A stretch of 19,141 nt of DNA from Candidatus Altarchaeales archaeon WOR_SM1_86-2 (lineage in GTDB: Archaea > Altiarchaeota > Altiarchaeia > IMC4 > MCBC01). The notes beneath the pieces are model-generated. The model saw nothing but the letters and a program-made list of their open reading frames with translations. It was not told the origin of the DNA and ran no database searches. Where the stretch lies: assembly GCA_001723855.1 (NCBI GenBank), contig MCBC01000105.1, positions 1 to 19,141 of the forward strand, in the 5' to 3' direction. The translations under genes were made by a program, and so were the position numbers. Below are positions 1 through 7,077 of the stretch, piece by piece. Within the stretch, counting starts at the first letter, position 1. Every line of letters begins with the position of its first letter.

Positions 1-191
1 TGTTGTGATTCCTCGTAAAAACCACATATTTTAGGCAAATCACGATTTTGAGCTAATTAGTTTCGTAGCATATCGATTTGTGCTGAAAACCTTCAAGTGT
101 CCAGAAACAATCTGCAACACAGAAAATTCTCTCAAAATAATCCCTCTTTGTTTTTAGAAGTGTGATAAGTGTGGTTGAGTTTATAGTAAAT
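1..191. other. AT-rich left edge, nothing recognised
   Basis: No gene or RNA could be supported. Translation of the minus strand gives short open stretches interrupted by stops, which may be the decayed end of some gene cut by the window. The last bases (183-191) belong to a 3' flank shared with the remnant near 5341. Confidence 0.3.
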
Positions 192-485
192 TTAAGCATC
201 TTTCAGTATTTTTAATGCTCGTTCCATATCGTCTAAACTCCATCTACTCTCAAATTTCATTTCCGATGCTACCCCCATAGCATCAACTAAATCCATATCG
301 GATACATCCGCAAATCCGGAGATGCTTGATTTTCCTTCTCCGAGTGATTTCATTTCTTTTTTTATCTGCCTTGCCCTGTGTATAGCCTTTGAGAGTTCTC
401 TGATAAATACCACCTGAACCATGTCTTTTCTTGGTTCCAAGGAAATGTCTATGCCAGGGTAGGGCCTAAGTTTTATTTCCGACAT
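192..485 (-). CDS. small protein of unknown function, 97 aa
   Basis: The reading frame continues upstream to 539. I choose the ATG at 485 (MSEIKLRPYPG) because the upstream 18 codons are AT-rich and fall in repeat R0. A TATA-like stretch (CTTTTTATTTA on the minus strand, about 515-525) lies 30-40 nt upstream, fitting a short archaeal leader. The protein is soluble and charged, with a helical ELSKAIHRARQIKKEMKSLG middle and a tail ending SLDDMERALKILKDA. No family was recognised; a small antitoxin-like partner is possible but unproven. A second, broken copy of its last 13 codons and 3' flank occurs at 5341-5388, so this gene has been duplicated within the window. It sits at the accessory end, next to a truncated flippase and an ATPase remnant. 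Confidence 0.6.
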   Translation of the reverse strand: MSEIKLRPYPGIDISLEPRKDMVQVVFIRELSKAIHRARQIKKEMKSLGEGKSSISGFADVSDMDLVDAMGVASEMKFESRWSLDDMERALKILKDA

Positions 486-504
486 TTTCTTTTTATTTCT
501 TATT

Positions 505-540
505 AAATTTTTTTTAAATAAAAAGCAAAATCGATGCATT
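505..540 (+). repeat. repeat R, copy R0 (partial)
   Basis: The stretch TAAATAAAAAGCAAAATCGA resembles the core of repeats R1-R3 (GAAAATAAAAAGCAAAAC in R3). It abuts exactly the point where the flippase fragment loses homology (541). Read on the minus strand it offers a TATA-like CTTTTTATTTA for the gene starting at 485. The copy is short and AT-rich, so membership in the family is less sure than for R1-R3. Confidence 0.4.
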
Positions 541-672
541 AACAGAGTAAAATTTAGCGGTAGCCATCCAGAAGATAAATCCTGTGGCGGACATGGCGAT
601 GGTGTTTGCCATTATGTATGATGCATTCCTGTACAGGTGATCTTTGTATAAATCTAAAATTTTGATCTTCAT
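541..672 (-). pseudogene. N-terminal fragment of a polysaccharide flippase (Wzx-like)
   Basis: From ATG at 672 the frame reads MKIKILDLYKDHLYRN, then a hydrophobic segment ending GFIFWMATAKFYSV. This is the typical start of O-antigen/polysaccharide flippases of the MATE-like Wzx family: a short basic lead, a YRNA motif, the first membrane helix and an (A)KFYS/T-P-E-like turn. After 44 residues, at 541, homology stops and repeat R0 follows, giving a nonsense tail and a stop. A full flippase has some 400-500 residues, so about 90% is missing. Its ATG overlaps the TGA of the upstream ATPase remnant (ATGA), as in a translationally coupled pair. Flippases move lipid-linked sugars across the membrane, which fits the nucleotide-sugar genes at 7078-11012. 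The family call is from pattern recognition only. Confidence 0.6.
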
Positions 673-937
673 TTTCTATTCAAAACACCTCCTTTACTTA
701 ACCATCTTTCAAACACAGGATCATCTATCACATAATAACCCTTTCTCTCTCTTGAAACATAGTACGTCTTCCGGCAATTTTTCTCAATTTGCTGGCAAAA
801 GGCTAAATGACATTTTGTCTATAACAGATTTGTCCACTAATATCTAGAATTTGACCGGTATCTAAAAATAAAAACTAAAATAATTCCTCCCTATCCGCAA
901 AAGCATTTCCTTTCGCGGGCTGTAGCGTGAATTTCAT
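669..937 (-). pseudogene. archaeal AAA ATPase remnant with internal deletion
   Basis: Two pieces of one protein family lie in order on the minus strand. The first, from ATG 937, reads MKFTLQPAKGNAFADREELF then stops (875-877). This is the N-terminus usual for archaeal ATPases (PF01637 type), where an F..RE.EL motif precedes the P-loop. The second, about 669-790, reads KTYYVSRERKGYYVID and then DPVFERWL, which matches the end of the winged-helix part of such ATPases (G.Y.i.DP.F.rWl). The P-loop and Walker B regions are gone, so it cannot be active. R1 lies 25-75 nt upstream of the start and carries a TATA-like box. The stop overlaps the start of the flippase fragment. This is the third ATPase of this general type in the window. 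Confidence 0.55.
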
Positions 938-962
938 GATTACTAACTTTTTTGTTATTTAT

Positions 963-1014
963 TTTTGATTTTGAAAATAAAAGGTAAATGAATGCTTGTC
1001 AAACCCTTCAGCAC
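963..1014 (+). repeat. repeat R, copy R1
   Basis: 52 bp aligning without gaps to R3 (40/52 identical by eye) and R2 (37/52). The shared skeleton is TTTTGATTTTGAAAATAAAA, then AAACCC and GCAC at the far end. It lies upstream of the ATPase remnant (ATG 937), so its minus-strand CTTTTATTTTC could be that gene's TATA box. Confidence 0.6.
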
Positions 1015-1159
1015 CTTTGTCATCATCCATTTTTAATCATTTTATCCCTTCAAGATTTCTATCCCGTGCCAGTATATTATTGATTTTCATTTCCTGTGCT
1101 GTTTTATCTATTGGTTAACTCATACCATTCTTTTTTTCTTTTGGTACGAGTTTTATGTT
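1015..1159. other. gap with possible coding scrap
   Basis: Between R1 and the winged-helix remnant. On the minus strand one open stretch (about 1046-1110) reads DKTAQEMKINNILARDRNLE before a stop. It looks protein-like but matches nothing I know. There is no start or promoter, so it is probably a scrap of a lost gene. Confidence 0.2.
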
Positions 1160-1490
1160 TCATTCGCCAAGGAAATAATTTTTATCATCTGTGGTGCCTG
1201 ATGACTTTAAAATACCTTTAGCAATCAACTTATTTAGATCCCTTATTGCCGTCCCTTTTGAAACATTATTTAATTTTTCGTAATCCTTTCGTGTTATTTC
1301 CTTTTTTTCTTTTATGTAATCAATTGCTTTCTTCTGCCTTTCGTTTAATCCCACCAGATCCACTTCAGGTAACTCTGTATAATAATCCGGGTTTCTAGAG
1401 ACAATTCCAAAATATCCTGTGCGCTCCTCAAATTCCGGGTGCGGCAGATTCCATTCATCACAAAATTTATTCATTCTTAATATTCTGATT
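1160..1490 (-). pseudogene. C-terminal winged-helix remnant of an AlbA_2-type protein (third copy)
   Basis: The residues NKFCDEWNLPHPEFEERTG followed by a winged helix (GLNERQKKAIDYIKEKKEIT ... ILKSSGTTDDKNYFLGE) align over their length with the C-terminus of the protein at 1822-3187 (CKEWGIPEPEFEDTGT ... GLSERQKNAVEYIKEKKRIT). Everything before this (the AlbA_2 and ATPase-like domains) is missing. The frame is open up to 1555, but residues before about 1490 come from an overlapping, different remnant, so the ATG at 1555 is not a real start. It may still be translated as a small DNA-binding protein, but a decayed 3' end is simpler. Confidence 0.65.
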
Positions 1491-1519
1491 CTTTTTATTC
1501 TGCAATTTATTCTGCAATT

Positions 1520-1731
1520 TAAGTTGATAATAACCGGTTTTTTTAGACCCGACAAATGTTACATACGCCTTTTTTTCCATATCTTTAAGATCGTACCTTG
1601 CCGTCCTGTCGGAAACTATTAAATAATTCTTTGTATTGCTTGGGGGGACATTCTGAGATTGGTCTTTAGATACTCTATTGCTTTTTTTTGTCTATCATTA
1701 AAGATGACCTTCTTTAGATGTTCATTGGAGT
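1520..1731 (-). pseudogene. second winged-helix remnant of an AlbA_2-type protein
   Basis: Two frames must be joined. The first reads VIFNDRQKKAIEYLKTN (about 1655-1710). After a frameshift in a run of C's the other reads NTKNYLIVSDRTARYDLKDM, then KAYVTFVGSKKTGYYQL (about 1525-1650). Together they spell the winged helix that ends this family: RQK.AI.Y.K, then a SDRTA.RDL recognition helix, then the wing G....YY.L. It lies between the frameshifted gene at 1822-3187 and the third copy at 1160-1490, so three tandem 3' ends of one family stand in a row. It has in-frame stops and is not functional. Confidence 0.55.
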
Positions 1732-1821
1732 AAATCGATTTCTGAAAGTAGAGTCTTTACTGGTAGATTCACTTTCTTGCGTTACTTTTGATTCCTTTGA
1801 GGCGTTTGTGAGGCGTTTGTG

Positions 1822-3187
1822 TTAATACATAAATGTACCCTTTCCCGTTACACCCACCTGCCGTAATATGCCTTTTTGAGTAAGATCCGATAATTCCCTT
1901 GATGCAGTCTGTCTGGAAACAGAATTGATATCCTGATATTCCTTATTTGTTATTCTTTTCTTTTCTTTGATGTACTCTACTGCATTCTTTTGTCTTTCGC
2001 TCAATCCCAATTTTTCCAAAGCTTCTTCTGTTAATACAGATTTCTTGAAAGTAATGATAATACTGGTTCCAGTATCCTCAAATTCAGGCTCAGGGATCCC
2101 CCATTCTTTGCAGTCATTGATCATATCTGTAATGCCGCCGCCGACATCTTCCACATATTTGACCCAGAATAACTGCTTGAATAGAAGAGGATTCCCTGGT
2201 ATGGATTCGTGTTTCTGCTTTAATTTTTCGATAGTCCATCCTCTCGGAAGTTTGCCGGGATTCCATATCTCTATATAGTCATCAAAGACCCTGACTTGGA
2301 CCTTGGAAGGGGATTCATAATCCCTGTGAACCACGGCATTTGTTATCGCTTCCCTGATTGCATCTGGTGGATACTCAAATTTTTCCTCTCTCTGAACCTG
2401 GCCCGGAACCAACCAGATGGCCTTTCTTATGTTCCTGAGGACAAACAAAGTCCTCTGCTTGGTCTATTAGAGCAAAGGCATCGCCTTCCAGGGTCTGAAA
2501 ATCTATGTACGGCTTTACCGGCTCATTCCCAGAAAATCTTATGCATTTGACTTCTGATTGAAGAAATTTTGGTTCCTTGGAAAAAAGGAGGGCACAGGCA
2601 TTCGTTAATTCTTCATCTTTCGATAATTTCAGTTTCATCAAAATATCTTTTACTGGAAGGGTTTCCGGTATTTTTAGTCCTCTATGGATCCTTGCCTCTC
2701 TTACAAACCATCTAACTTTCTTCTCATCAACATCCTCCAAACTCACTTCTTCACAGATCTCAGACTCCCAGTTCTTTTTTCTTTTCTCCAGGATAATCCT
2801 TTCTATCTCTTCTGGCGGGATCACCACATTCTCGGTCCCAACCCTTTTGTGGGCAACCCCATCTAAATAATATGGTTTGTTCATTCCCTCCTTTACCCCA
2901 ACCTCGATAATTTTCTTCCCCTCACTCTCCAAGACCTTTATCTGCGGACTTATCTCCGGCTTTATCCTCTGCCTGATTCGCTGGGAGATTGACTTCAGGG
3001 TTTGGTCGGAAACTTCCTGGCCGATTACTTTTCCCTTGTGAATTCCAAAGTAGACACCTCCACCCAAATGGTTTAAGAACGCACAGATTGATTTTAGAGC
3101 TCTTTCCATTTGAGCAGTTGATTTTTTGAACTCAACATTTTCCGATTCTCCTTGTTCCAGTTTCTTTATTCCCCTGTTTTCTTTCAT
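1822..3187 (-). pseudogene. AlbA_2 / HATPase / winged-helix protein, one-base frameshift
   Basis: The N-terminal frame (3187 down to about 2445) begins MKENRGIKKLEQGESENVEF and carries an AlbA_2 (Schlafen-type, PF04326) domain: E-N-V-E-F-K-K, AFLNHLGGGVYFGI, then KPYYLDGVAHKRVG. The second frame resumes with VLRNIRKAIWLVPGQ and gives the RecG-like C-terminal ATPase fold (HATPase_c_4 type: FEYPPDAIREAITNAVVHRD, IEIWNPGKLP, GGGI) and a final winged helix (LGLSERQKNAVEYIKEKK). The joined protein is about 455 aa, normal for the family. The break lies in AAACAAA at 2442-2448; removing one base restores DFVVLRNI. Such proteins are usually called ATP-dependent helicase-like or transcriptional regulators and are common in defence and mobile regions; their role is unsettled. 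A sequencing error, real decay or slippage could each explain the shift. The TTG at 2448 is a poor start for a separate protein. Confidence 0.75.
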
Positions 3188-3333
3188 ATTTATATATCAA
3201 ATGCTAAAAATATTACAGGTTATCTGATGAAAACACAAAAGAGCAAGTTGGAAAAACCTCATGGTAATAATAAGGGGTTACATATATAAAAAGTGCTTCA
3301 GTGACTGAAAAACGCCGATACAATCGTATTTTT

Positions 3334-3385
3334 ATTTTACTTTAAAGATAAAAAGCAGGCGAATGCTTTCTGAACCCTTCGGCAC
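3334..3385 (+). repeat. repeat R, copy R2
   Basis: 52 bp aligned to R1 (37/52 identical by eye). The best-kept parts are GATAAAAAGC, GAATGCTT and GAACCCTTCGGCAC. It ends 35 bp before the wecB fragment at 3421, just as R3 ends 55 bp before the intact wecB 3' end. The pair R plus wecB 3' end has therefore been copied together. Confidence 0.6.
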
Positions 3386-3420
3386 CGGGGAAGCGGGCAA
3401 CGCAAATCATCAAAATTAAT

Positions 3421-3632
3421 CTATTTCAGTATATCGATAATCTTCTCCCCGGCGTTGCCGCCGCCAAAGGGATTCCTCCAGTTTCTTTCCCTGCCGGGCA
3501 TCACACCCGCGGATTTGATAATTTTTTCCGGGTCGCAGCCTGCCGGGATGTTTGACCCCGCATCCACGGTCTCGGGTCTTTCCGTGTTGTCCCTCAGCGT
3601 AACGCACGGGACCCTTAAGATGCAGGTTTCTT
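3421..3632 (-). pseudogene. duplicated wecB 3' end (fragment A)
   Basis: Aligns without gaps to the 3' end of wecB at 7081-7289: 209 bp with 8 differences, about 96% identity. It would encode the last ~69 residues of the epimerase (from residue 289) and keeps a stop (TAG at 3421-3423). Some changes alter the protein, for example Leu to Pro at two places and Asp to Gly, so it is decaying. There is no start and no upstream part. The right border is sharp: after 3632 homology ends, and a 26-bp palindrome starts four bases later, leading into the ATPase promoter. Confidence 0.9.
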
Positions 3633-3635
3633 GTT

Positions 3636-3661
3636 AATAATTTGGTCATGACCAAATTATT
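3636..3661. promoter_or_regulatory. perfect 26-bp palindrome, probable operator
   Basis: The arm AATAATTTGGTCA (13 nt) is followed directly by its exact reverse complement, centred on GGTCATGACC. It ends 25 bp before the TATA-like box of the ATPase gene at 3715. A perfect dyad with no loop is what a dimeric helix-turn-helix regulator would bind; as RNA it would lie upstream of the expected transcript start. It could also be a recombination site, since it lies at the edge of the duplicated wecB piece. Confidence 0.65.
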
Positions 3662-3686
3662 TTCCGCTTTTAATTTGATTAGAACC

Positions 3687-3695
3687 TTTTTATAT
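3687..3695 (+). promoter_or_regulatory. archaeal TATA-like box
   Basis: TTTTTATAT ends 20 nt before the ATG at 3715. That spacing predicts a leaderless or nearly leaderless transcript. No Shine-Dalgarno sequence is seen before the ATG. Confidence 0.5.
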
Positions 3696-3714
3696 TTCAA
3701 TTTCAATTCTTAAT

Positions 3715-5034
3715 ATGGATGAAGAATATATCAACCGATTAATCTATGAGTACAATCCCCAGTGGAAAGGCGAATTAGAGGTAGAGGAATTTAAAAGACC
3801 TCTGTACTTTGAGGTTAAAAAATATATGCCAAAGAAACAGATTATTGGCATAACCGGATTGAGGAGGGTTGGGAAAACAACACTGATGAAGCAAATCCTG
3901 AGTGAGTTAAAACCGGAGGAATGTATCTTCTTCTCATTTGATGAAGAAGAAACCCACAGGAAAGAGGTTTTAGTGTATGTGATCAACTATTTTTTAAACA
4001 ATTTCAATGGAAAATATATATTCCTGGATGAGATACACTACATCCCGGACTGGCAGGGCATCCTGAAGCGATTTTATGATACAAGGAGTATCAAATTTGT
4101 TATATCCGGATCCGCATCGCTGGAGATAAAAAAAGGTAAGGAAAGTCTCGCAGGGAGGATTATGACATCCCATATGCCGTGTTTGACATTCAGGGAATAT
4201 CTTGAGTTGAAAGGAAAAAAAGTCCAGTCAGTGAACTTAAATTTTAAAGATTTATCCCTCCTGTATAATTCACTTTTGCCGGAAAAGGAATACTTTGAAC
4301 ATGAATTCAGACAGTATCTCTATAAAGGTGCATTCCCGGAAATAGTTGAGGAAGAGGATGAAGAATTTATAAGAAGATACATAAGGGATATTGTGGTGAA
4401 AAAAATCATCTACAGCGACATTCCCGACCTGTTTGAGATAAAAAGAAGAGACCTCTTATTTGATTTATTCAAGCATATTTGCAGCGAGTCGAGCAATCTC
4501 TTTGAAATAAAAAATCTGTGCAACATTTTTAATGCGGATTACACCACAATATCAAATTACCTCCACTATCTTAAATTGTCGTTCTTAATAAACATCGCTC
4601 AGACATATTCAAAGAGTTCTTCCGCGCGGTTGAGAAAGAATAAGAAGGTTTATGTCATCCACCCCTCGCTTGCGTTTGCAATATTGAATTATCCAAAAGA
4701 CATACTGGGGGTGGGGAAGATTATGGGCCAATATGTTGAGACCCTGTTTGGAGACAAATTTTTCTGGAGAAGTAAAACAAAGAATGAGGTTGATGCGGTT
4801 AGCGTTACCATGGACCAAAAAATCCTGCCGATTGAGGTGAAGTACAGGGAAAGGGGTGGAAAAATTACAGGATTATATGAGTTCATGAATAAATTTTCAG
4901 CAAGTAAAGGGATTGTCGTTACAAAGAATACGTTCAAGAAAGAAGAGGTAGAACAGGGTATGATTTTATATATTCCTGCATGGTTGTTCTTATTGGCAGA
5001 TGATAAACCTATGGATTATAGAGAGATGTTATAA
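3715..5034 (+). CDS. AAA ATPase with DUF4143-like C-terminus
   Basis: A 439-aa P-loop ATPase of the AAA_14 plus DUF4143 type. Walker A is GLRRVGKTT (residues 48-56), Walker B YIFLDEIHY (101-109), and a sensor-like FVISGSASLEI follows (128-138). Then come GRIM and the FREYLEL segment typical of the family. A winged-helix region (about 240-300) has NADYTTISNYLHYLKLSFLI. The C-terminus has EVDAV (358-362) and PIEVKYRE (372-379), spaced as in PD-(D/E)xK nuclease folds. It is intact and of usual family length. Such proteins are multicopy in archaea and their role is unknown; defence, toxin-antitoxin or mobile functions have been suggested. Its 3' end overlaps, on the other strand, a wecB fragment (5009-5192), and a second wecB fragment precedes its promoter, so wecB 3' ends bracket the gene. 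Confidence 0.85.
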   Translation: MDEEYINRLIYEYNPQWKGELEVEEFKRPLYFEVKKYMPKKQIIGITGLRRVGKTTLMKQILSELKPEECIFFSFDEEETHRKEVLVYVINYFLNNFNGKYIFLDEIHYIPDWQGILKRFYDTRSIKFVISGSASLEIKKGKESLAGRIMTSHMPCLTFREYLELKGKKVQSVNLNFKDLSLLYNSLLPEKEYFEHEFRQYLYKGAFPEIVEEEDEEFIRRYIRDIVVKKIIYSDIPDLFEIKRRDLLFDLFKHICSESSNLFEIKNLCNIFNADYTTISNYLHYLKLSFLINIAQTYSKSSSARLRKNKKVYVIHPSLAFAILNYPKDILGVGKIMGQYVETLFGDKFFWRSKTKNEVDAVSVTMDQKILPIEVKYRERGGKITGLYEFMNKFSASKGIVVTKNTFKKEEVEQGMILYIPAWLFLLADDKPMDYREML

Positions 5035-5192
5035 TCCTCTCTGAAGCATTACCATCACCAAAGGGATTCTTCCAGTTTCTTTCCCTGTTGAGCATCACAT
5101 CCACGGATTTAATAATTTTTTCCGGATCGCAGCCAGCCAGGATGTTTGATCCAACCTCAATGGTTTCGGGTCTTTCCGTGCTGTCTCTTAAC
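5009..5192 (-). pseudogene. diverged wecB 3' end (fragment B)
   Basis: Aligns without gaps to wecB 7109-7255 at about 86% identity (126/147 by eye). Unlike fragment A, its changes keep a sensible protein: LRDSTERPETIEVGSNILAG, then CDPEKIIKSVDVML, then NPFGDGNASERIITSLYNP and a TAG at 5009-5011. It therefore looks like the end of a related but distinct wecB allele or paralogue rather than a decaying copy of the gene at 7078. The last codons overlap the final 26 bases of the convergent ATPase gene. No upstream portion remains beyond 5192. Confidence 0.8.
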
Positions 5193-5413
5193 TTCTTCAG
5201 GTTCCTCTCTCTTCACCCCTGCATCCTGTTCTTTATACCAGAAGTTAAGTTCTGCCACAATATCAGGTAATTCTTTATTATCACACAACATACCATAACG
5301 TATCAACATATAAATGTTTCGGTACAGCGTACTATTTTGAATAGTAAATTTAAGCATTTTTCAGTATTTTCAACGCTTTTTCCAACCAAGATTAATCCCG
5401 AATCATGATTGAC
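5193..5413 (-). pseudogene. mixed remnants between the two ATPases, including 3' end of the gene at 192
   Basis: At 5350-5388 the minus strand reads SWLEKALKILKNA and stop, matching the tail MERALKILKDA of the protein at 192-485. The flank ATAGTAAATTTAAGCAT is also shared, so homology runs past the stop. Between 5193 and 5340 a minus-strand stretch reads YGMLCDNKELPDIVAELNFW and YKEQDAGVK, protein-like but unrecognised. The rest shows nothing I can name. This is a graveyard of gene ends rather than a working gene. Confidence 0.55.
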
Positions 5414-6925
5414 TTATTTTTCAAATTCTCTTGATACATGCAAGACCGTTGGTCTTGGATGTGTCTGATCGAAGGTCAGCCGCAGATCATCCAGATCAAA
5501 CAACAATGCTTCTCTTAATCCCTCTTTAAACCCGGACTTTGAAAATAATGCATAATATTCCTTTCTTTCATCGTTATGCCACTGCACCAATTTTGCCTTT
5601 TCTTTTAATTCATTCAAAGTTTTTAAAGAAACTTTCTTTTCCCGCCATTTGCATTCCGCAAAAAGAATTTCTTTTGTTTCCTCATTCAAAGCTACGATGT
5701 CAATTTCATCTCCTCTGCGGTTCCACCAAGAGCCAATCTTTGAGAATTTGAAAGGTAATAAATCCTTCTTATTTGCATTTAGCAAAAATTCCCTGCAAAC
5801 ATCCTCATAGGCAAAGGAAACAAAAGAATTAAATTGTTCCTCTATCTTTCTTAAAATATACTCATACTCACCAATTTCATAATAACTCATGTTTCTATAA
5901 ATGAATCTGAACCAGAATTTGAAGAAGTTATCTTTCAGGAAATACCTGCCCTTCTTGGATTTTTCTGGTTTTTTCTCTGTTACAGGAACCTTGTGTTGAA
6001 CAACACCCAATAAGTCTGCCAGATCGTAGAGATAGTTGGATAATGATGTCTCTTTTACGTCAACAAAGTCAGCAATTTCCTTTTTTGTTCCTTTCCCTGA
6101 TGCAATTGCGGTAAGGATGGAATAGTAGGTTCTGTGTTCTTTTCCAAAGCATTCAACCATAATATCACTAACCTCCTTGCTTAATGGAGCGAATTTCCTT
6201 AAAATAAGGTCATTCAGTATGGATTTTATACTTGTTGTATCGAAAACTGTATCAGTTTTCGATGCTAAAAAATTCCTTTGGGAATTTTTTATTGTATTGT
6301 AGTGCTCCATTAACGTGTAATAATGCATTATGCCACCAAACAAGGAATATATTTCAATTTTTGTTTTAATATCCGTTATCCCGAGATCATCTAACACCAT
6401 TCCTATCTTTTCGAAATCAAATGGCTCTATAAAGAGGATGTTCTGGGCTCTTTTAAATAATGGGGATTTTTGCTTGATGAATATGTCCTTTATCATTCCT
6501 ATGCTTGATCCGCTTAATATAAAAAAAACTTTCCTGTCCTTATGCAAATCCCAGTATTTTTGTAACTGGTTTATAAAGGAAGGATTTATATTCAAAAACC
6601 TTTGGAATTCATCAAAAGCCACGATCGTTTCATTTTCTTTCGCCAGATCAAATAGCAATTCCAGTAAATTTTCCCAATCCTTGAGAATGACATAATCACC
6701 AAGGTTAAATGCTTCCCTTATTTGCATGCTGTACTCTTCTAACAGCATTCGCTCTGATTTTTTGTTGTCTACAAATAGATAGATGCCATTTTCATATTTT
6801 AAAAATTCTTTTATCAATTCTGTTTTTCCAACTCTTCTTCTCCCGGTTATTACTATCATGGATGGTAATGTTTCCCTCAGCAGCTTCAATTCTCTTAATT
6901 CATCTTCCCGGTTGTAGAATTTCAT
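5414..6925 (-). CDS. archaeal ATPase with DUF234-like nuclease C-terminus
   Basis: A 503-aa protein of the archaeal ATPase (PF01637) plus DUF234 (PF03008) type. It starts MKFYNREDEL, the usual F..RE.EL lead. Walker A is GRRRVGKTE (28-36), Walker B IVAFDEFQ (101-108), with FFILSGSSIGM (134-144) after it. A winged helix (about 278-330) has KKEIADFVDVKETSLSNYL and KGRYFLKDNFFKFWFRFIYR. The end has GDEIDIVALN (405-414) and ILFAECKWR (420-428), a PD-(D/E)xK-like D...ECK pattern. The gene is intact. Two and a half copies of a 15-bp AT-rich unit lie just upstream of the ATG and may form its TATA region; R3 lies beyond. It differs from the other ATPase (3715) in subfamily, so the two are not a recent duplication. 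Function is unknown in this multicopy archaeal group. Confidence 0.85.
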   Translation of the reverse strand: MKFYNREDELRELKLLRETLPSMIVITGRRRVGKTELIKEFLKYENGIYLFVDNKKSERMLLEEYSMQIREAFNLGDYVILKDWENLLELLFDLAKENETIVAFDEFQRFLNINPSFINQLQKYWDLHKDRKVFFILSGSSIGMIKDIFIKQKSPLFKRAQNILFIEPFDFEKIGMVLDDLGITDIKTKIEIYSLFGGIMHYYTLMEHYNTIKNSQRNFLASKTDTVFDTTSIKSILNDLILRKFAPLSKEVSDIMVECFGKEHRTYYSILTAIASGKGTKKEIADFVDVKETSLSNYLYDLADLLGVVQHKVPVTEKKPEKSKKGRYFLKDNFFKFWFRFIYRNMSYYEIGEYEYILRKIEEQFNSFVSFAYEDVCREFLLNANKKDLLPFKFSKIGSWWNRRGDEIDIVALNEETKEILFAECKWREKKVSLKTLNELKEKAKLVQWHNDERKEYYALFSKSGFKEGLREALLFDLDDLRLTFDQTHPRPTVLHVSREFEK

Positions 6926-6930
6926 CTTAT

Positions 6931-6968
6931 TAATGATTATATTTATAATGATTATATTTATAATGATT
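6931..6968. repeat. 15-bp tandem repeat upstream of the ATPase
   Basis: The unit TAATGATTATATTTA occurs twice exactly (6931-6945, 6946-6960) and then partly. It begins 6 bp from the ATPase start (ATG 6925) and contains TATA-like sequence on the minus strand, so copy number could alter promoter spacing. Confidence 0.75.
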
Positions 6969-6970
6969 TA

Positions 6971-7022
6971 TTTTGATTTTGAAAATAAAAAGCAAAACGG
7001 TATTTCTCAAACCCATTGGCAC
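6971..7022 (+). repeat. repeat R, copy R3
   Basis: Best match is R1 (40/52). It lies 55 bp past the stop of the intact wecB and about 45 bp upstream of the ATPase start at 6925, with a TATA-like CTTTTTATTTTC on the minus strand. R1 stands likewise upstream of the ATPase remnant at 937, and both genes begin ATGAAATTC. Confidence 0.6.
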
Positions 7023-7077
7023 AAAAATTAATCCTAATAGCATAGCTACAATCTGTGTAAACTGTAGTATCCGGAAA

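Noticed and set aside
1..191. End of a transposase gene
   Set aside because: One frame looks faintly protein-like but has stops and no family motif; no inverted repeats were found.
1822..3187. Programmed ribosomal frameshifting in the AlbA_2 gene
   Set aside because: The AAACAAA/TTTGTTTG context is not a classical slippery heptamer with a following structure, and neighbouring copies are plainly decaying, so mutation or sequencing error is simpler.
3297..3309. Small palindrome TTCAGTGACTGAA after a TATA-like CATATATAAAAAG
   Set aside because: Six-base arms are common by chance and no gene follows in a suitable place.
3361..3420. Small plus-strand peptide starting MLSEPFGTGEAGN within and after R2
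   Set aside because: R1 and R3 give similar short starts (KPFST, KPIGT), but all run into stops within a few codons or into other genes, and no promoter or ribosome site supports them.
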